Assembly: GCA_023411115.1 (NCBI GenBank)
Contig: JAEYPF010000009.1
Coordinates: 1-44,854 of the forward strand
Direction of reading: 5' to 3'
DNA: 44,854 nt
Source of the DNA: Methanobacteriota archaeon
Lineage (GTDB): Archaea; Methanobacteriota; Methanobacteria; Methanobacteriales; Methanobacteriaceae
How positions within the stretch are numbered: the stretch's first letter is position 1; the number at the start of each line of letters is the position of its first letter. The notes below the pieces were generated by a model that saw only the letters and a list, made by a program, of their open reading frames with translations, was not told the DNA's origin and searched no databases. The position numbers were made by a program, and so were the translations under genes. Below are positions 8,716 through 17,239 of the stretch, one piece after another.

Positions 8716-9123
8716 TTAGTTTATTTTTATAACACCAGAATCAGCATCAACCTCAACAATATCTCCCTTTTTTAAAATATTTAGGATATCGGCATCAGGT
8801 TGGTCTACCATAGGTATTTCTGCCATTATTGCACCAGTTGCAATGATAGGTTCGGCTTTTAAAGATACTATCGCTATGGGTGCAGTTTTATTTTTCGCCA
8901 TCTGGAATATAACGTATGATCCAACTGTAGATCCCTTTCCTGATGGAATTACGAGAATTTTTCCGCTAATTTTTTCACCGTATAATTCATGCTGTGGATC
9001 AATTACGACCCCTGTTTTGGGGTCTACTCCACCTAAAAAACTTAAAGGATCCTTTGTAATTATAATTTCTCCTTTGGCATGTCCTTTGGAGATCTTTCTA
9101 CATTTTATAACCTGTTTTTGCAT
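8716..9123 (-). CDS. Phosphomevalonate dehydratase small subunit (aconitase X swivel domain, DUF126)
   Basis: The 135-residue protein is a DUF126/aconitase-X small subunit. It has CRKISKGHAKGE near the N-terminus, the conserved serine-rich PSGKGSTVGSYV loop in the middle, and a C-terminal beta barrel (VEVDADSGVIKI). In archaea, with the DUF521 large subunit, it dehydrates mevalonate 5-phosphate to trans-anhydromevalonate 5-phosphate on the way to isoprenoid lipids. The large subunit is not in this window. The start is the ATG at 9123 because GTGAT precedes it; ATGs further upstream lack such a site. It is cytoplasmic and transcribed toward the DUF5518 array end, apparently alone. Confidence 0.85.
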   Translation of the reverse strand: MQKQVIKCRKISKGHAKGEIIITKDPLSFLGGVDPKTGVVIDPQHELYGEKISGKILVIPSGKGSTVGSYVIFQMAKNKTAPIAIVSLKAEPIIATGAIMAEIPMVDQPDADILNILKKGDIVEVDADSGVIKIN

Positions 9124-9364
9124 AACATCACATTTTCGCATGATTAAATAAATTATTGTAACGAGAATATACTTCAATATTCTTTTTAGATATATAAAAA
9201 TACTGAATCAAAATAGTAATATTGGATTTTTCCTTTCTATATTCTAGTATTTAGATCTTGCTATTTTAAAATTAGCTATATGTCTGGAAAAAACTGAAGT
9301 AATCTAAGTTCCTATTGGGTTTAAATCATCCATTAAATAAAAGAAAAAAAGGAAAATAATGGTT

Positions 9365-10273
9365 TTATTCGAGTTCTAGTTTGACTCCGCCAATTCTTGG
9401 TCTTAGGAAGTTGTATATCAATGCAAAAATAGCGTACACTATGAAAGAACCTACGAATGATCCTACTATAACACCAACTAAGAATCCAAGGCCCATAATG
9501 ACTGATCCACTTGCTGCAAAGATTATAAGGAATATTAATCCAATGATAATTCCCCATATAGTTGCAACACTTGCAAGTATTAATGCCGCTTGTACTGGTG
9601 CAATTGATATTATCTCGAATATTCCTTCAGAAGTTGCTGCAAATTCTAATTTGATTCCGCCGAGTTTTGAAGCTAATAAATTGTAGAAAATTACTGATAG
9701 TGCTGATAATATAAAACTTGCAACAAAGACAATTATAGGTCCTATTATGATGGATATAATTGATCCTATTGTTCCAAAAGCACCTAATGCAGATAAACTT
9801 CCTGCAGGTATTGTTGTCGTGTTTAAAGGCAGTGAACTGAGCGTTTGTGATAATATGGACATATATGCTGCAAAATAAGGCATAATAATTAATAAGACTA
9901 TTAATGTAATAATTGCCCATACAGCAGAGGTAATTAATGCAAAAGGCACTACAGGAAGGGATCTTATTTCCCTCATATCTACAAGTCCAAGTTTAATTCC
10001 TCCGAGTTTAGGTACTAGTATATTGTAAATCAATGCAATTAGGAAATACTGGAGAATACCAAGAACAAAGCTGAGTACTGGTGAAGCAACGATAGATGCA
10101 ATGTAAATACTGAGTGCGATTCCACTAGCTGGAGTTGGAGAAATTGCATAACCAATTGTGTAAACTATTGCTATAAATATTGCGTATATAAAAGCCCATA
10201 TGGCACTAACTGACGATGTCATTAATGTGAAAGGAACTATTTTAATTGATTTAATCTCTTTCAGGTCAACCAT
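9365..10273 (-). CDS. Multi-pass membrane protein built of three tandem repeats (DUF3566-like ends)
   Basis: The 302-residue protein contains three repeats of about 95-105 residues. Each opens with a short EI(K/R)S-type segment and VPFxL/VQAAL, carries two to three hydrophobic helices, and closes with a YN(I/L/F)L-x(2-3)-(L/I)GG(I/V)KL signature (YNILVPKLGGIKL, YNLLASKLGGIKL, YNFLRPRIGGVKL). The YN...GGI ending resembles the small DUF3566 membrane domain, so it may be a triplicated version; that link is my inference. A GGAGGTG site lies before the ATG at 10273. It is paralogous to the next gene upstream on the same strand, about 200 bases away. Function unknown; membrane location is clear. 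Confidence 0.75.
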   Translation of the reverse strand: MVDLKEIKSIKIVPFTLMTSSVSAIWAFIYAIFIAIVYTIGYAISPTPASGIALSIYIASIVASPVLSFVLGILQYFLIALIYNILVPKLGGIKLGLVDMREIRSLPVVPFALITSAVWAIITLIVLLIIMPYFAAYMSILSQTLSSLPLNTTTIPAGSLSALGAFGTIGSIISIIIGPIIVFVASFILSALSVIFYNLLASKLGGIKLEFAATSEGIFEIISIAPVQAALILASVATIWGIIIGLIFLIIFAASGSVIMGLGFLVGVIVGSFVGSFIVYAIFALIYNFLRPRIGGVKLELE

Positions 10274-10480
10274 ACTTTTCACCTCCTTTTATAATTCTGT
10301 TTGTAATTAGATACTTAGCTTATATAATCTTTTCTTCTATAACTCATAGAATCTTTTTTGATTAGTTATTTAAAATAGTATAATTGGTATTAATTAAAAA
10401 ATCTATTCAAGGTTGTATTTTAGCTTTAAAAACAGTGTTTTGTATCTAAAAAATAGAAAAAAATAAAAGGATTTTGAAGT

Positions 10481-11410
10481 TTATTCAATATCCAGTTTGA
10501 CTCCGCCAATTCTTGGTGCCAGGAAGTTGTATAATATTGCAATAAGTGCAGCTATTATGAAATATTCTATGAAAGAGCCGATTATGGAGCTTATTAAGGA
10601 TATAACTCCTGCTACTGCACTTCCGTTTGCACTTAGTGATATTAAGTTTCCAAGGCCTGAAAGGAATCCCCATACTGTAGCAACAACTGCTACAGCGAGT
10701 GCTGCTGGTACCACTGGTATGGATTTTAATTCATGCAGGCTTCCTGTTACTGCTGCGAAATCTAACTGTATTTTAGTAACCCTTGTAGCTATGTAATTGT
10801 AGAATATAGCTGTTAGTGCGTTAGCAATGAATCCAAATATGAACACTAGTATTGGCACAACAATAATAAGGACTATTGCTGTAACTGTTCCTCCTAGTGC
10901 TACTAACTGGCCGGTTGGCATGGCTGCGCCAGTAGCGTTAGTGGCGTTGGCAATGGCCTGTGATATAACTGGTATGGAACCACTTATAGCTGCAATTGCT
11001 GGTGCAATCGCTGCTGCCAAAAATAACCCTGCAATAAATGCCCCTATTGCTTGAATCGCTGCTAAAATTAGTGCAAATGGAACTATAGGAATTTCTGTTA
11101 CTTTATTTCCTTCTAATCCTAATTTTATACCGCCTAATCTTGGCACCAAAAGGTTATAAATTAATGCACCGAAGAAACTCAATGCTAAGAAAATAAAGAA
11201 TGATGCTATTGGAGCTATTACAACTAATGCTAACCCTGTTAATGTAATAACTGATGCAATGACTTGGAATTGAGGTATTACTGCTGCTACAGCCCCTAAA
11301 GCAATTAACAATAGTATGGCCCCGATAAAGGCTAAAATTGCGTGTATTGAAGCTGACATCAATGTGAAAGGCGCTAGTTTTACAGATTTAATTTCTTTTA
11401 CATCTACCAT
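10481..11410 (-). CDS. Multi-pass membrane protein of three tandem repeats, paralog of the neighbour
   Basis: This 309-residue protein has the same three-repeat layout as its neighbour: MVDVKEIKSVKLAPFTL, then YNLLVPRLGGIKLGLE, YNYIATRVTKIQLDF and YNFLAPRIGGVKLDIE closing the three units. The middle unit has lost the GG of its closing motif (RVTKIQL). It is richer in alanine than its neighbour. The ATG at 11410 follows GAGGTGA. Its leader carries the hairpin cluster at 11441-11545, about 30 bases upstream of the start, the only obvious control element of the pair. Function unknown. Confidence 0.75.
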   Translation of the reverse strand: MVDVKEIKSVKLAPFTLMSASIHAILAFIGAILLLIALGAVAAVIPQFQVIASVITLTGLALVVIAPIASFFIFLALSFFGALIYNLLVPRLGGIKLGLEGNKVTEIPIVPFALILAAIQAIGAFIAGLFLAAAIAPAIAAISGSIPVISQAIANATNATGAAMPTGQLVALGGTVTAIVLIIVVPILVFIFGFIANALTAIFYNYIATRVTKIQLDFAAVTGSLHELKSIPVVPAALAVAVVATVWGFLSGLGNLISLSANGSAVAGVISLISSIIGSFIEYFIIAALIAILYNFLAPRIGGVKLDIE

Positions 11411-11440
11411 TTTTTCACCTCTTAAAATTTTTAATTTTTT

Positions 11441-11545
11441 GGGACTTAGGAAAACGAAGCATGCAAACACTTTGTGTTTGCTGCCTGCAAAACTACGTTT
11501 TGCGGTTCAGGAAATCAAAGATTTCCTTCAACTCATTTTAAGTCC
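11441..11545 (-). promoter_or_regulatory. Cloverleaf-like cluster of hairpins in the leader of the membrane protein gene
   Basis: Three perfect hairpins with three-base loops stand side by side: 11463-11481 (8-bp stem GCAAACAC), 11487-11503 (7-bp stem GCAAAAC) and 11510-11526 (7-bp stem GGAAATC). They are enclosed by an outer stem GGACTTA/TAAGTCC (11442-11448 with 11539-11545), so the RNA could fold as a four-way junction. It ends about 30 bases before the start codon at 11410. It may be a cis-regulatory RNA or a dispersed palindromic repeat unit. It is not a tRNA: the loops are too short and there is no T-loop. Confidence 0.5.
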
Positions 11546-11803
11546 TAATATAACTTGATTTATATTAGTTCGGTTTAATATATATTTTTTTCTATTTGAA
11601 TAGCAAAATAACTCTTTTTAGTCAAAAATTAATTAAATTATGAGTAATATGGATGTAAAATTAGTTAATAATGAGGCTTAACAAATAGTTAATAGTTTTT
11701 AAAAATTAAAATAATTATGTTAATTATTTTAAAAATAAAATAAGAATGTACATTTAAAATTCAGTTTAAAGATAAATAATAAATTAAATAAAAAGAAATA
11801 GGG
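11546..11803. other. AT-rich intergenic region, no gene seen
   Basis: It lies between the leader of the three-repeat membrane gene and the end of purB. It holds long A/T runs and would carry the promoter of the minus-strand membrane gene (for example the TTTATATTAG region near 11560-11570 read on the opposite strand), but no clear element stands out. Confidence 0.3.
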
Positions 11804-13153
11804 TTAGAACCAATCTTTAGAAACTTTTAAGACATTATCTACAATTTCCACAGATGATCCAATATAGGTATGAGGATCCATTATTTTCCTGATTTCATCG
11901 TCAGATAAATACTGTTTAATTTCGTCTTTAGATAAAGCAATGTCAAGTAGCCCTTTATTTTTTTCATAAGCTTCCATTGAACAGTCCCTTGCCAGTGCAT
12001 AGGCAGTTTGCCTGCCCATACCTCTTCTTGTAAGCTCTGCCATGAATCTTTCTGCCATAATCAACCCGTGGGTAATATTGAGGTTCTTTTCAATATTTTC
12101 TGGGTAAAAAACAAGATTATTAAGCAGTTTGATGGTAAGATTGAGTATGTAATCTGTAAGGATACATGACTCTGGGAAAATTATTCTCTCACATGAAGAA
12201 TTTGTAAGGTCTCTTTCATGCCATAATGGGTTATTTTCAAGTGCAGGAGTGACATAAGCGCGTATTACTCTTGATACACCGTTAATCCTTTCTGCTGTAA
12301 TTGGGTTCATTTTATGGGGCATTGTACTACTGCCTACCTGCTTTTTAGGGTCAAATTTTTCTCCAAGTTCCTTAATTTCAGTTCTCTGGAGATTCCTGAT
12401 CTCTTGAGCGATTTTATCAAGGGTACTTGCTATATTTGCGAGACTCATAATGAATTCTGCATGGTTATCCCTTTGTAAGACCTGGTTTGAAATTAAAACA
12501 GGTTTAAGGCCTAAAAGTTCGGATACTTTCCTGTGAACAGCTAAACCTTCTCCACCGAGTGCAGCTATGGTACCTACTGCACCAGTCATCATGCCGACAC
12601 ATAACCTGTTTTTGCATTCGTCTAGCCTTTCAATCTGCCTATGAGCTTCATCGGCCCATAATGCAAATTTCATGCCGTAAGTTATAGGTAGCGCATGCTG
12701 CCCATGAGTTCTTCCAATACAAACGGTATGTTTATGTTCATCAGCTAAATTAAGAAGAGTTTTGGTGAGTTTAACCAATTTTTCCCTTAAAATTTCTATT
12801 GTTTCTTTAAAAAGAAGTGATTGGGATGTATCAATAATATCGTTGGAAGTTGCTCCAAAATGAACATATTCTCCTGCATCTCCTTCACAAGCTTCTGCAA
12901 GAGCTTTTACAATTGACGCAATATCGTGATTGGTTTGCCTTTCAATTTCGTTCACTCTTTCCAGTGTGACATATTTTGTGCTTGCTTTTTCGTTTATCTT
13001 GGATGAAGCTTCTTCTGGAATTAAACCAAGTGCAGCTTCAGCTTTTGCAAGTGCCGCTTCAACATCAAGCATTTTTTGAAGTTTATTTTCTGCTTCCCAA
13101 ACGTTCCGCATCTCTTCTGTTCCGTACCTGTACTCAATAGGATGAATTGCCAT
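11804..13153 (-). CDS. purB: Adenylosuccinate lyase
   Basis: The 449-residue enzyme belongs to the fumarase/aspartase superfamily. It has the substrate-binding HFGATSND near residue 98, GRTHGQHALP with the catalytic histidine (H150), and the signature GSSTMPHKMNP (residues 274-284), whose flexible-loop serine is the general base. PHKMNP with no Lys-Val-Asn form is typical of PurB and not of fumarase or aspartase. It releases fumarate in two steps of purine synthesis, forming AICAR and AMP. Length is normal for archaeal PurB. The start follows a gap of 33 bases from the Sec61-beta gene upstream on the same strand, so the two are probably co-transcribed. Confidence 0.97.
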   Translation of the reverse strand: MAIHPIEYRYGTEEMRNVWEAENKLQKMLDVEAALAKAEAALGLIPEEASSKINEKASTKYVTLERVNEIERQTNHDIASIVKALAEACEGDAGEYVHFGATSNDIIDTSQSLLFKETIEILREKLVKLTKTLLNLADEHKHTVCIGRTHGQHALPITYGMKFALWADEAHRQIERLDECKNRLCVGMMTGAVGTIAALGGEGLAVHRKVSELLGLKPVLISNQVLQRDNHAEFIMSLANIASTLDKIAQEIRNLQRTEIKELGEKFDPKKQVGSSTMPHKMNPITAERINGVSRVIRAYVTPALENNPLWHERDLTNSSCERIIFPESCILTDYILNLTIKLLNNLVFYPENIEKNLNITHGLIMAERFMAELTRRGMGRQTAYALARDCSMEAYEKNKGLLDIALSKDEIKQYLSDDEIRKIMDPHTYIGSSVEIVDNVLKVSKDWF

Positions 13154-13186
13154 GTTATCTCTCTAGTCTAAAAATTGTTGTCTTAG

Positions 13187-13351
13187 TTATATTGGTTGGG
13201 TATAACGTAGTGCTATACAGATCACTGCTAAAATTATTGTTCCAATTATAACCTGTTCTGGTGTTAATTTAGGTCCTTTTGTTTCTTCTTCAAAATATCT
13301 AACGAGACCGGCTCCACTTGGTGGAAGGCTCTTTTTATCTTTCTTTGCCAT
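13187..13351 (-). CDS. secG: Preprotein translocase subunit Sec61-beta (SecG)
   Basis: This 54-residue protein is short but clear. The N-terminus is charged and cytoplasmic (MAKKDKKSLPPSGAGLVRYF), followed by the conserved EEETKGPKLTPEQV and one C-terminal membrane helix (about residues 34-50). That is the standard archaeal Sec61-beta layout. GGTGAT lies four bases before the ATG. It is the smallest subunit of the SecYE-beta channel and supports protein export and membrane insertion. It lies 33 bases upstream of purB on the same strand, a housekeeping pair without an obvious functional link. Confidence 0.92.
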   Translation of the reverse strand: MAKKDKKSLPPSGAGLVRYFEEETKGPKLTPEQVIIGTIILAVICIALRYTQPI

Positions 13352-13880
13352 AAAATCACCATTAACTTTAAATTTATAATGTAAGATTCAGTTTTAATTT
13401 GAATATTTGGATATTAATTATATTGTTTTAGATTAACTTAAATGTTATATTTAAGATTTTATTTTGCACTGATTTTAACACTGGTTTAATAGTTGCATTT
13501 TGAGTACTGTTTGCTTTAAATTAACTTTATAAATGAGGTATAATTTAATGAATGAGTGAAAAAGAATAGGAGTGCATTAAATTTGATTTTGAGCTGATAT
13601 AGATTTTATTTAAGTCAAAATATCTGTTTTAATTTTGTATGCTAGTGTCTACTATTTTTTCATAAAATGATTTTCATTTAAAAGGAGTTATACACAATTT
13701 AGGAATTTATAAAGGCCCCACAGTAAGCTTTATTATCTATTCAAACCCATAGGATTAAGTGGGATCGAATTTTTGCTTTTCATAGTTAAACGAAGTTGAT
13801 CCTGATTAAGTTTGTACTACCATAAAAGTTAGTATGTACTTTTCAAGCAGAATATATTTTTAATATGGTAAGTGGATAAC
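13352..13880. other. Divergent promoter region between secG-purB and polC
   Basis: AT-rich, 529 bases, with no gene recognised. It must hold the promoters of the minus-strand secG-purB pair and the plus-strand polymerase gene. Candidate plus-strand TATA stretches are TTTATAAAG near 13708 and GAATATATTTTTAA near 13852. Neither is well enough placed to call with confidence. Confidence 0.35.
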
Positions 13881-16800
13881 ATGGGGTATTTCGAGATTTT
13901 GGAAGAAGAAACAGAGAAGGTATATGAAATAGCAAAAAATGCAAGACTTAAAGGAAATGATATTGATATAGAGCCCGAAATACCTCTTGCAAAGGATTTA
14001 GCAGAGAGAGTAGAAGGATTGGTTGGTCCAAAAGATATTGCAAAGAGAATTAAAGAATTAGAAGATGAATATTCACGGGAAGAAGTAGCATTTCAAATAG
14101 CAAGAGAGATAGTTGCAACACCGGATGAAGAGGGTAAGGAAGATCCAATTGAAATCAAAGAGAGGAAAGCAGATCAGGCACTAAGAACTGCACTCGCTAT
14201 TTTAACTGAAGGAGTAGTTGCAGCTCCCCTTGAAGGAATTGCAAAGGTTAAAATAAAACAGAACTTCGATCATACTTGGTACTTTGCGGTTTATTTTGCA
14301 GGTCCAATAAGAAGTGCTGGAGGAACTGCTGCAGCACTGGCAGTTCTAATTGGGGATTATATAAGGCTTTCAATTGATCTTGATGTATATAAACCAACTG
14401 AAAGAGAAATTGAGAGGTACGTTGAAGAGGTTGAACTTTATGAATCAGAGGTCACCAACCTTCAGTATTCACCAACCCCCGATGAGGTGAGACTTGCAGT
14501 AAAAAGTATTCCTGTAGAGGTAACAGGTGAACCAACAGACCAAATAGAGGTTTCACACCGTGATTTGGAACGTGTTGAAACCAATAACATCCGAGGTGGA
14601 GCGCTCCTTGCGATAGCTGAGGGAGTTATACAGAAAGCTACAAAAGTCTTAAAATACGCTAGTACACTTAAAATAGGTGGATGGGAGTGGCTTGATGGAT
14701 TTTCAAAAGGTAGTACCAGTTCAGACAACAAAGAAGAAAAGGGAGCTCCTAAAGTAGATGATAAATACATGAGGGATATCATCGGGGGAAGGCCTGTTTT
14801 ATCATATCCTCAAGCAAAAGGGGGGTTTAGATTAAGATACGGTCGTTCAAGGAATTCGGGACTGGCCGCAATGGGAATTAGCCCTCTGACTATGGAGATT
14901 GTGGAGTTTCTCGCTGTTGGGACCCAGATGAAAATTGAAAGGCCAGGTAAAGGAATGTGTGTTGTCCCCTGTGATACTATAGATGGTCCAATTGTTAAAT
15001 TAAGGAATGGAACTGTAATTAAAGTTGAATCCCTAGCACAGGCAAGAGAAATTAAGAAAGATGTAGTAGAAATCTTGTTTTTAGGGGATATACTTGTAGC
15101 ATTCGGTGAATTTGTAAGGAATAACCATATGCTTCTACCTTCTGCATGGTGTGAAGAATGGTGGATCCAAAAAATCCAAAAATCAGACGAATATTCTGAA
15201 GATATGGAAAGCAGCTTAAGCATGGATAAACTCAATGACATGAGTTCAAAAGATGCATTTGAACTATCAAAAAAATATAATGTTCCATTGCATCCAAAAT
15301 ACACTTATTTTTATCATGATGTTTCATGTTATGACTTAAATCAGCTGAGAAATTGGATATATAAAAATTACAATGATTCTATGGCTGAGAATGGTTTAAT
15401 ATTAGATATGGATCCTTCTAAAAGAATTTTAGAAGTTTTAGGAGTTCCTCACGTAGTTCAGGATAATAAGATTATGGTAGATGATGATCATTCAAATGCA
15501 CTGATGAATACTCTTGCTGAACCTTTAGCCACTGAAAATGATTTAACAACTTTAGAAGCGTTAAATCAAGTTTCTCCAGTTGAAATAATGGCAAAAGCCC
15601 CTACTTATATCGGTGCAAGGGTTGGAAGGCCTGAAAAAACAAAAGAAAGAAAAATGAAACCTGCTCCTCATGCACTGTTTCCAATAGGCAACAACGGCGG
15701 AATGAGGCGTAATATTATTGACGCGGCCAAAAAAGGGACTATAACTGTTGATATTTCAAGATGTAAATGTATTGAATGTGGAGTAAGCTCATTCCAGGCC
15801 AAATGTCCCGTATGTGGGGCAAGAACGGAACCAACAGGGGCAGGTAAGAAAAAGATCAATCTTGCTAATTTACTTAAAAAAGCATATGAAAATGTGGGAG
15901 TTAGAAGATTAGACGAAATAAAAGGCGTAATAGGGATGATATCCGAAGAAAAATTCCCAGAACCCCTTGAAAAGGGAATATTGAGGGCTAAAAATGAGGT
16001 ATTTTCATTTAAGGACGCTACAATAAGGCATGATTCCACTGATTTACCCATTACTCATTTCATGCCTGGAGAAGTTGGAGTAACTCCTGCAAAACTGGTT
16101 GAACTTGGATATACCCATGATATCCATGGAAATATAATTGAACACGATGATCAAATCATTGAAATTAAAATTCAGGATATAATAATCTCAGAAAACTGCG
16201 CAGAATACTTTATAAGGGTCTCAAAATTCATTGATGATTTACTTGAAAATTTCTACCATGTGGAAAGATTTTACAATATCAAAGAAAATGAGGATTTGAT
16301 AGGACACTTAGTAGTTGGTCTTGCACCTCACACTTCTGCAGGTGTTTTAGGGAGAATTGTTGGCTTTACAAAGGCTGCATGCTGTTATGCACATCCATAT
16401 TTCCATTCTGCAAAAAGAAGAAACTGTGACAGTGATGAAGATTCTGTAATGCTCCTTTTGGATGCTTTAGTCAATTTTTCGAAGATATATCTTCCTAGTT
16501 CGAGGGGGGGAAAGATGGACGCACCACTGGTTCTTTCATCAAGGATAGATCCAGAGGAAATAGATGATGAATCACACCATATTGATGCAATGGCATTGCT
16601 TCCACTGGAACTTTATGAAAAGACTCTTGAATTTGCTAAACCATCAGATGTACTTTCACTTGTAGATAATGTTAAAAAAAGGCTTGGTACAGAAGATCAA
16701 TATCAGGGCCTCATGTTTTCACACAATACTTCAAGCATTCACAGCGGCCCAAAATTATGTCTTTACAAGATGCTTCCTACTATGAAAGAAAAGGTAGAAG

Positions 16801-17174
16801 AACAGGTTAGAGTAGCTGAAAAGATAAGAGCTGTTGATCAGAAGGGAGTTGTAGAGGGCGTTCTCACTTCCCATTTTTTACCAGACATGGCAGGAAATTC
16901 AAGGGCATTTTCCAGACAGAAAGTTAGATGTACTAAGTGCAACAAAAAATATAGACGAATACCACTTTCTGGAGAATGTGCATGTGGTTCAAATTTGATA
17001 CTCAGCATCTCCAAAGGTTCAGTAGTTAAGTATCTTGAAATTTCAAAGGAACTTGCTAAAAGATACCCCATTGATACTTACTTGGTTCAAAGGATTGAAC
17101 TTATTGAATCCAGTATTAATTCCTTATTTGAAAGTGATAAGTCAAAACAAAGTTCACTGGATGTATTTTTATAA
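13881..17174 (+). CDS. polC: DNA polymerase II (PolD) large subunit DP2
   Basis: The 1097-residue protein is the catalytic subunit of the archaeal D-family replicative polymerase. It has the conserved YFAGPIRSAGGTAAA (about residue 142 onward), a zinc cluster CKCIECG...CPVCG near residue 630, the catalytic aspartates in NCDSDEDSVM (about residue 848), and a second zinc finger CTKCNKKYRR...CACG near 1017. It ends with a PCNA-binding PIP box, QSSLDVFL, at the extreme C-terminus. No intein interrupts it, and length is normal. It works with the DP1 exonuclease subunit, encoded elsewhere. I start it at the ATG at 13881; a GTG three codons upstream is possible. The nrdD gene follows 65 bases later, which would couple DNA synthesis with dNTP supply. 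Confidence 0.97.
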   Translation: MGYFEILEEETEKVYEIAKNARLKGNDIDIEPEIPLAKDLAERVEGLVGPKDIAKRIKELEDEYSREEVAFQIAREIVATPDEEGKEDPIEIKERKADQALRTALAILTEGVVAAPLEGIAKVKIKQNFDHTWYFAVYFAGPIRSAGGTAAALAVLIGDYIRLSIDLDVYKPTEREIERYVEEVELYESEVTNLQYSPTPDEVRLAVKSIPVEVTGEPTDQIEVSHRDLERVETNNIRGGALLAIAEGVIQKATKVLKYASTLKIGGWEWLDGFSKGSTSSDNKEEKGAPKVDDKYMRDIIGGRPVLSYPQAKGGFRLRYGRSRNSGLAAMGISPLTMEIVEFLAVGTQMKIERPGKGMCVVPCDTIDGPIVKLRNGTVIKVESLAQAREIKKDVVEILFLGDILVAFGEFVRNNHMLLPSAWCEEWWIQKIQKSDEYSEDMESSLSMDKLNDMSSKDAFELSKKYNVPLHPKYTYFYHDVSCYDLNQLRNWIYKNYNDSMAENGLILDMDPSKRILEVLGVPHVVQDNKIMVDDDHSNALMNTLAEPLATENDLTTLEALNQVSPVEIMAKAPTYIGARVGRPEKTKERKMKPAPHALFPIGNNGGMRRNIIDAAKKGTITVDISRCKCIECGVSSFQAKCPVCGARTEPTGAGKKKINLANLLKKAYENVGVRRLDEIKGVIGMISEEKFPEPLEKGILRAKNEVFSFKDATIRHDSTDLPITHFMPGEVGVTPAKLVELGYTHDIHGNIIEHDDQIIEIKIQDIIISENCAEYFIRVSKFIDDLLENFYHVERFYNIKENEDLIGHLVVGLAPHTSAGVLGRIVGFTKAACCYAHPYFHSAKRRNCDSDEDSVMLLLDALVNFSKIYLPSSRGGKMDAPLVLSSRIDPEEIDDESHHIDAMALLPLELYEKTLEFAKPSDVLSLVDNVKKRLGTEDQYQGLMFSHNTSSIHSGPKLCLYKMLPTMKEKVEEQVRVAEKIRAVDQKGVVEGVLTSHFLPDMAGNSRAFSRQKVRCTKCNKKYRRIPLSGECACGSNLILSISKGSVVKYLEISKELAKRYPIDTYLVQRIELIESSINSLFESDKSKQSSLDVFL

Positions 17175-17239
17175 AATGATGTATTATTATAATGTGTACA
17201 GTTACATGAAGATCAAAATTTGTGGTTTGGAGGATTAAA

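Noticed and set aside
11441..11545. Possible tRNA from the cloverleaf-like hairpins
   Set aside because: Loops have only three bases, there is no T-loop GTTC sequence, no anticodon loop and no acceptor end; the stems are simple palindromes.
13881..17174. Intein in the polymerase large subunit
   Set aside because: The protein has normal length (1097 residues) and no intein splice motifs interrupt the catalytic region around NCDSDEDSVM.
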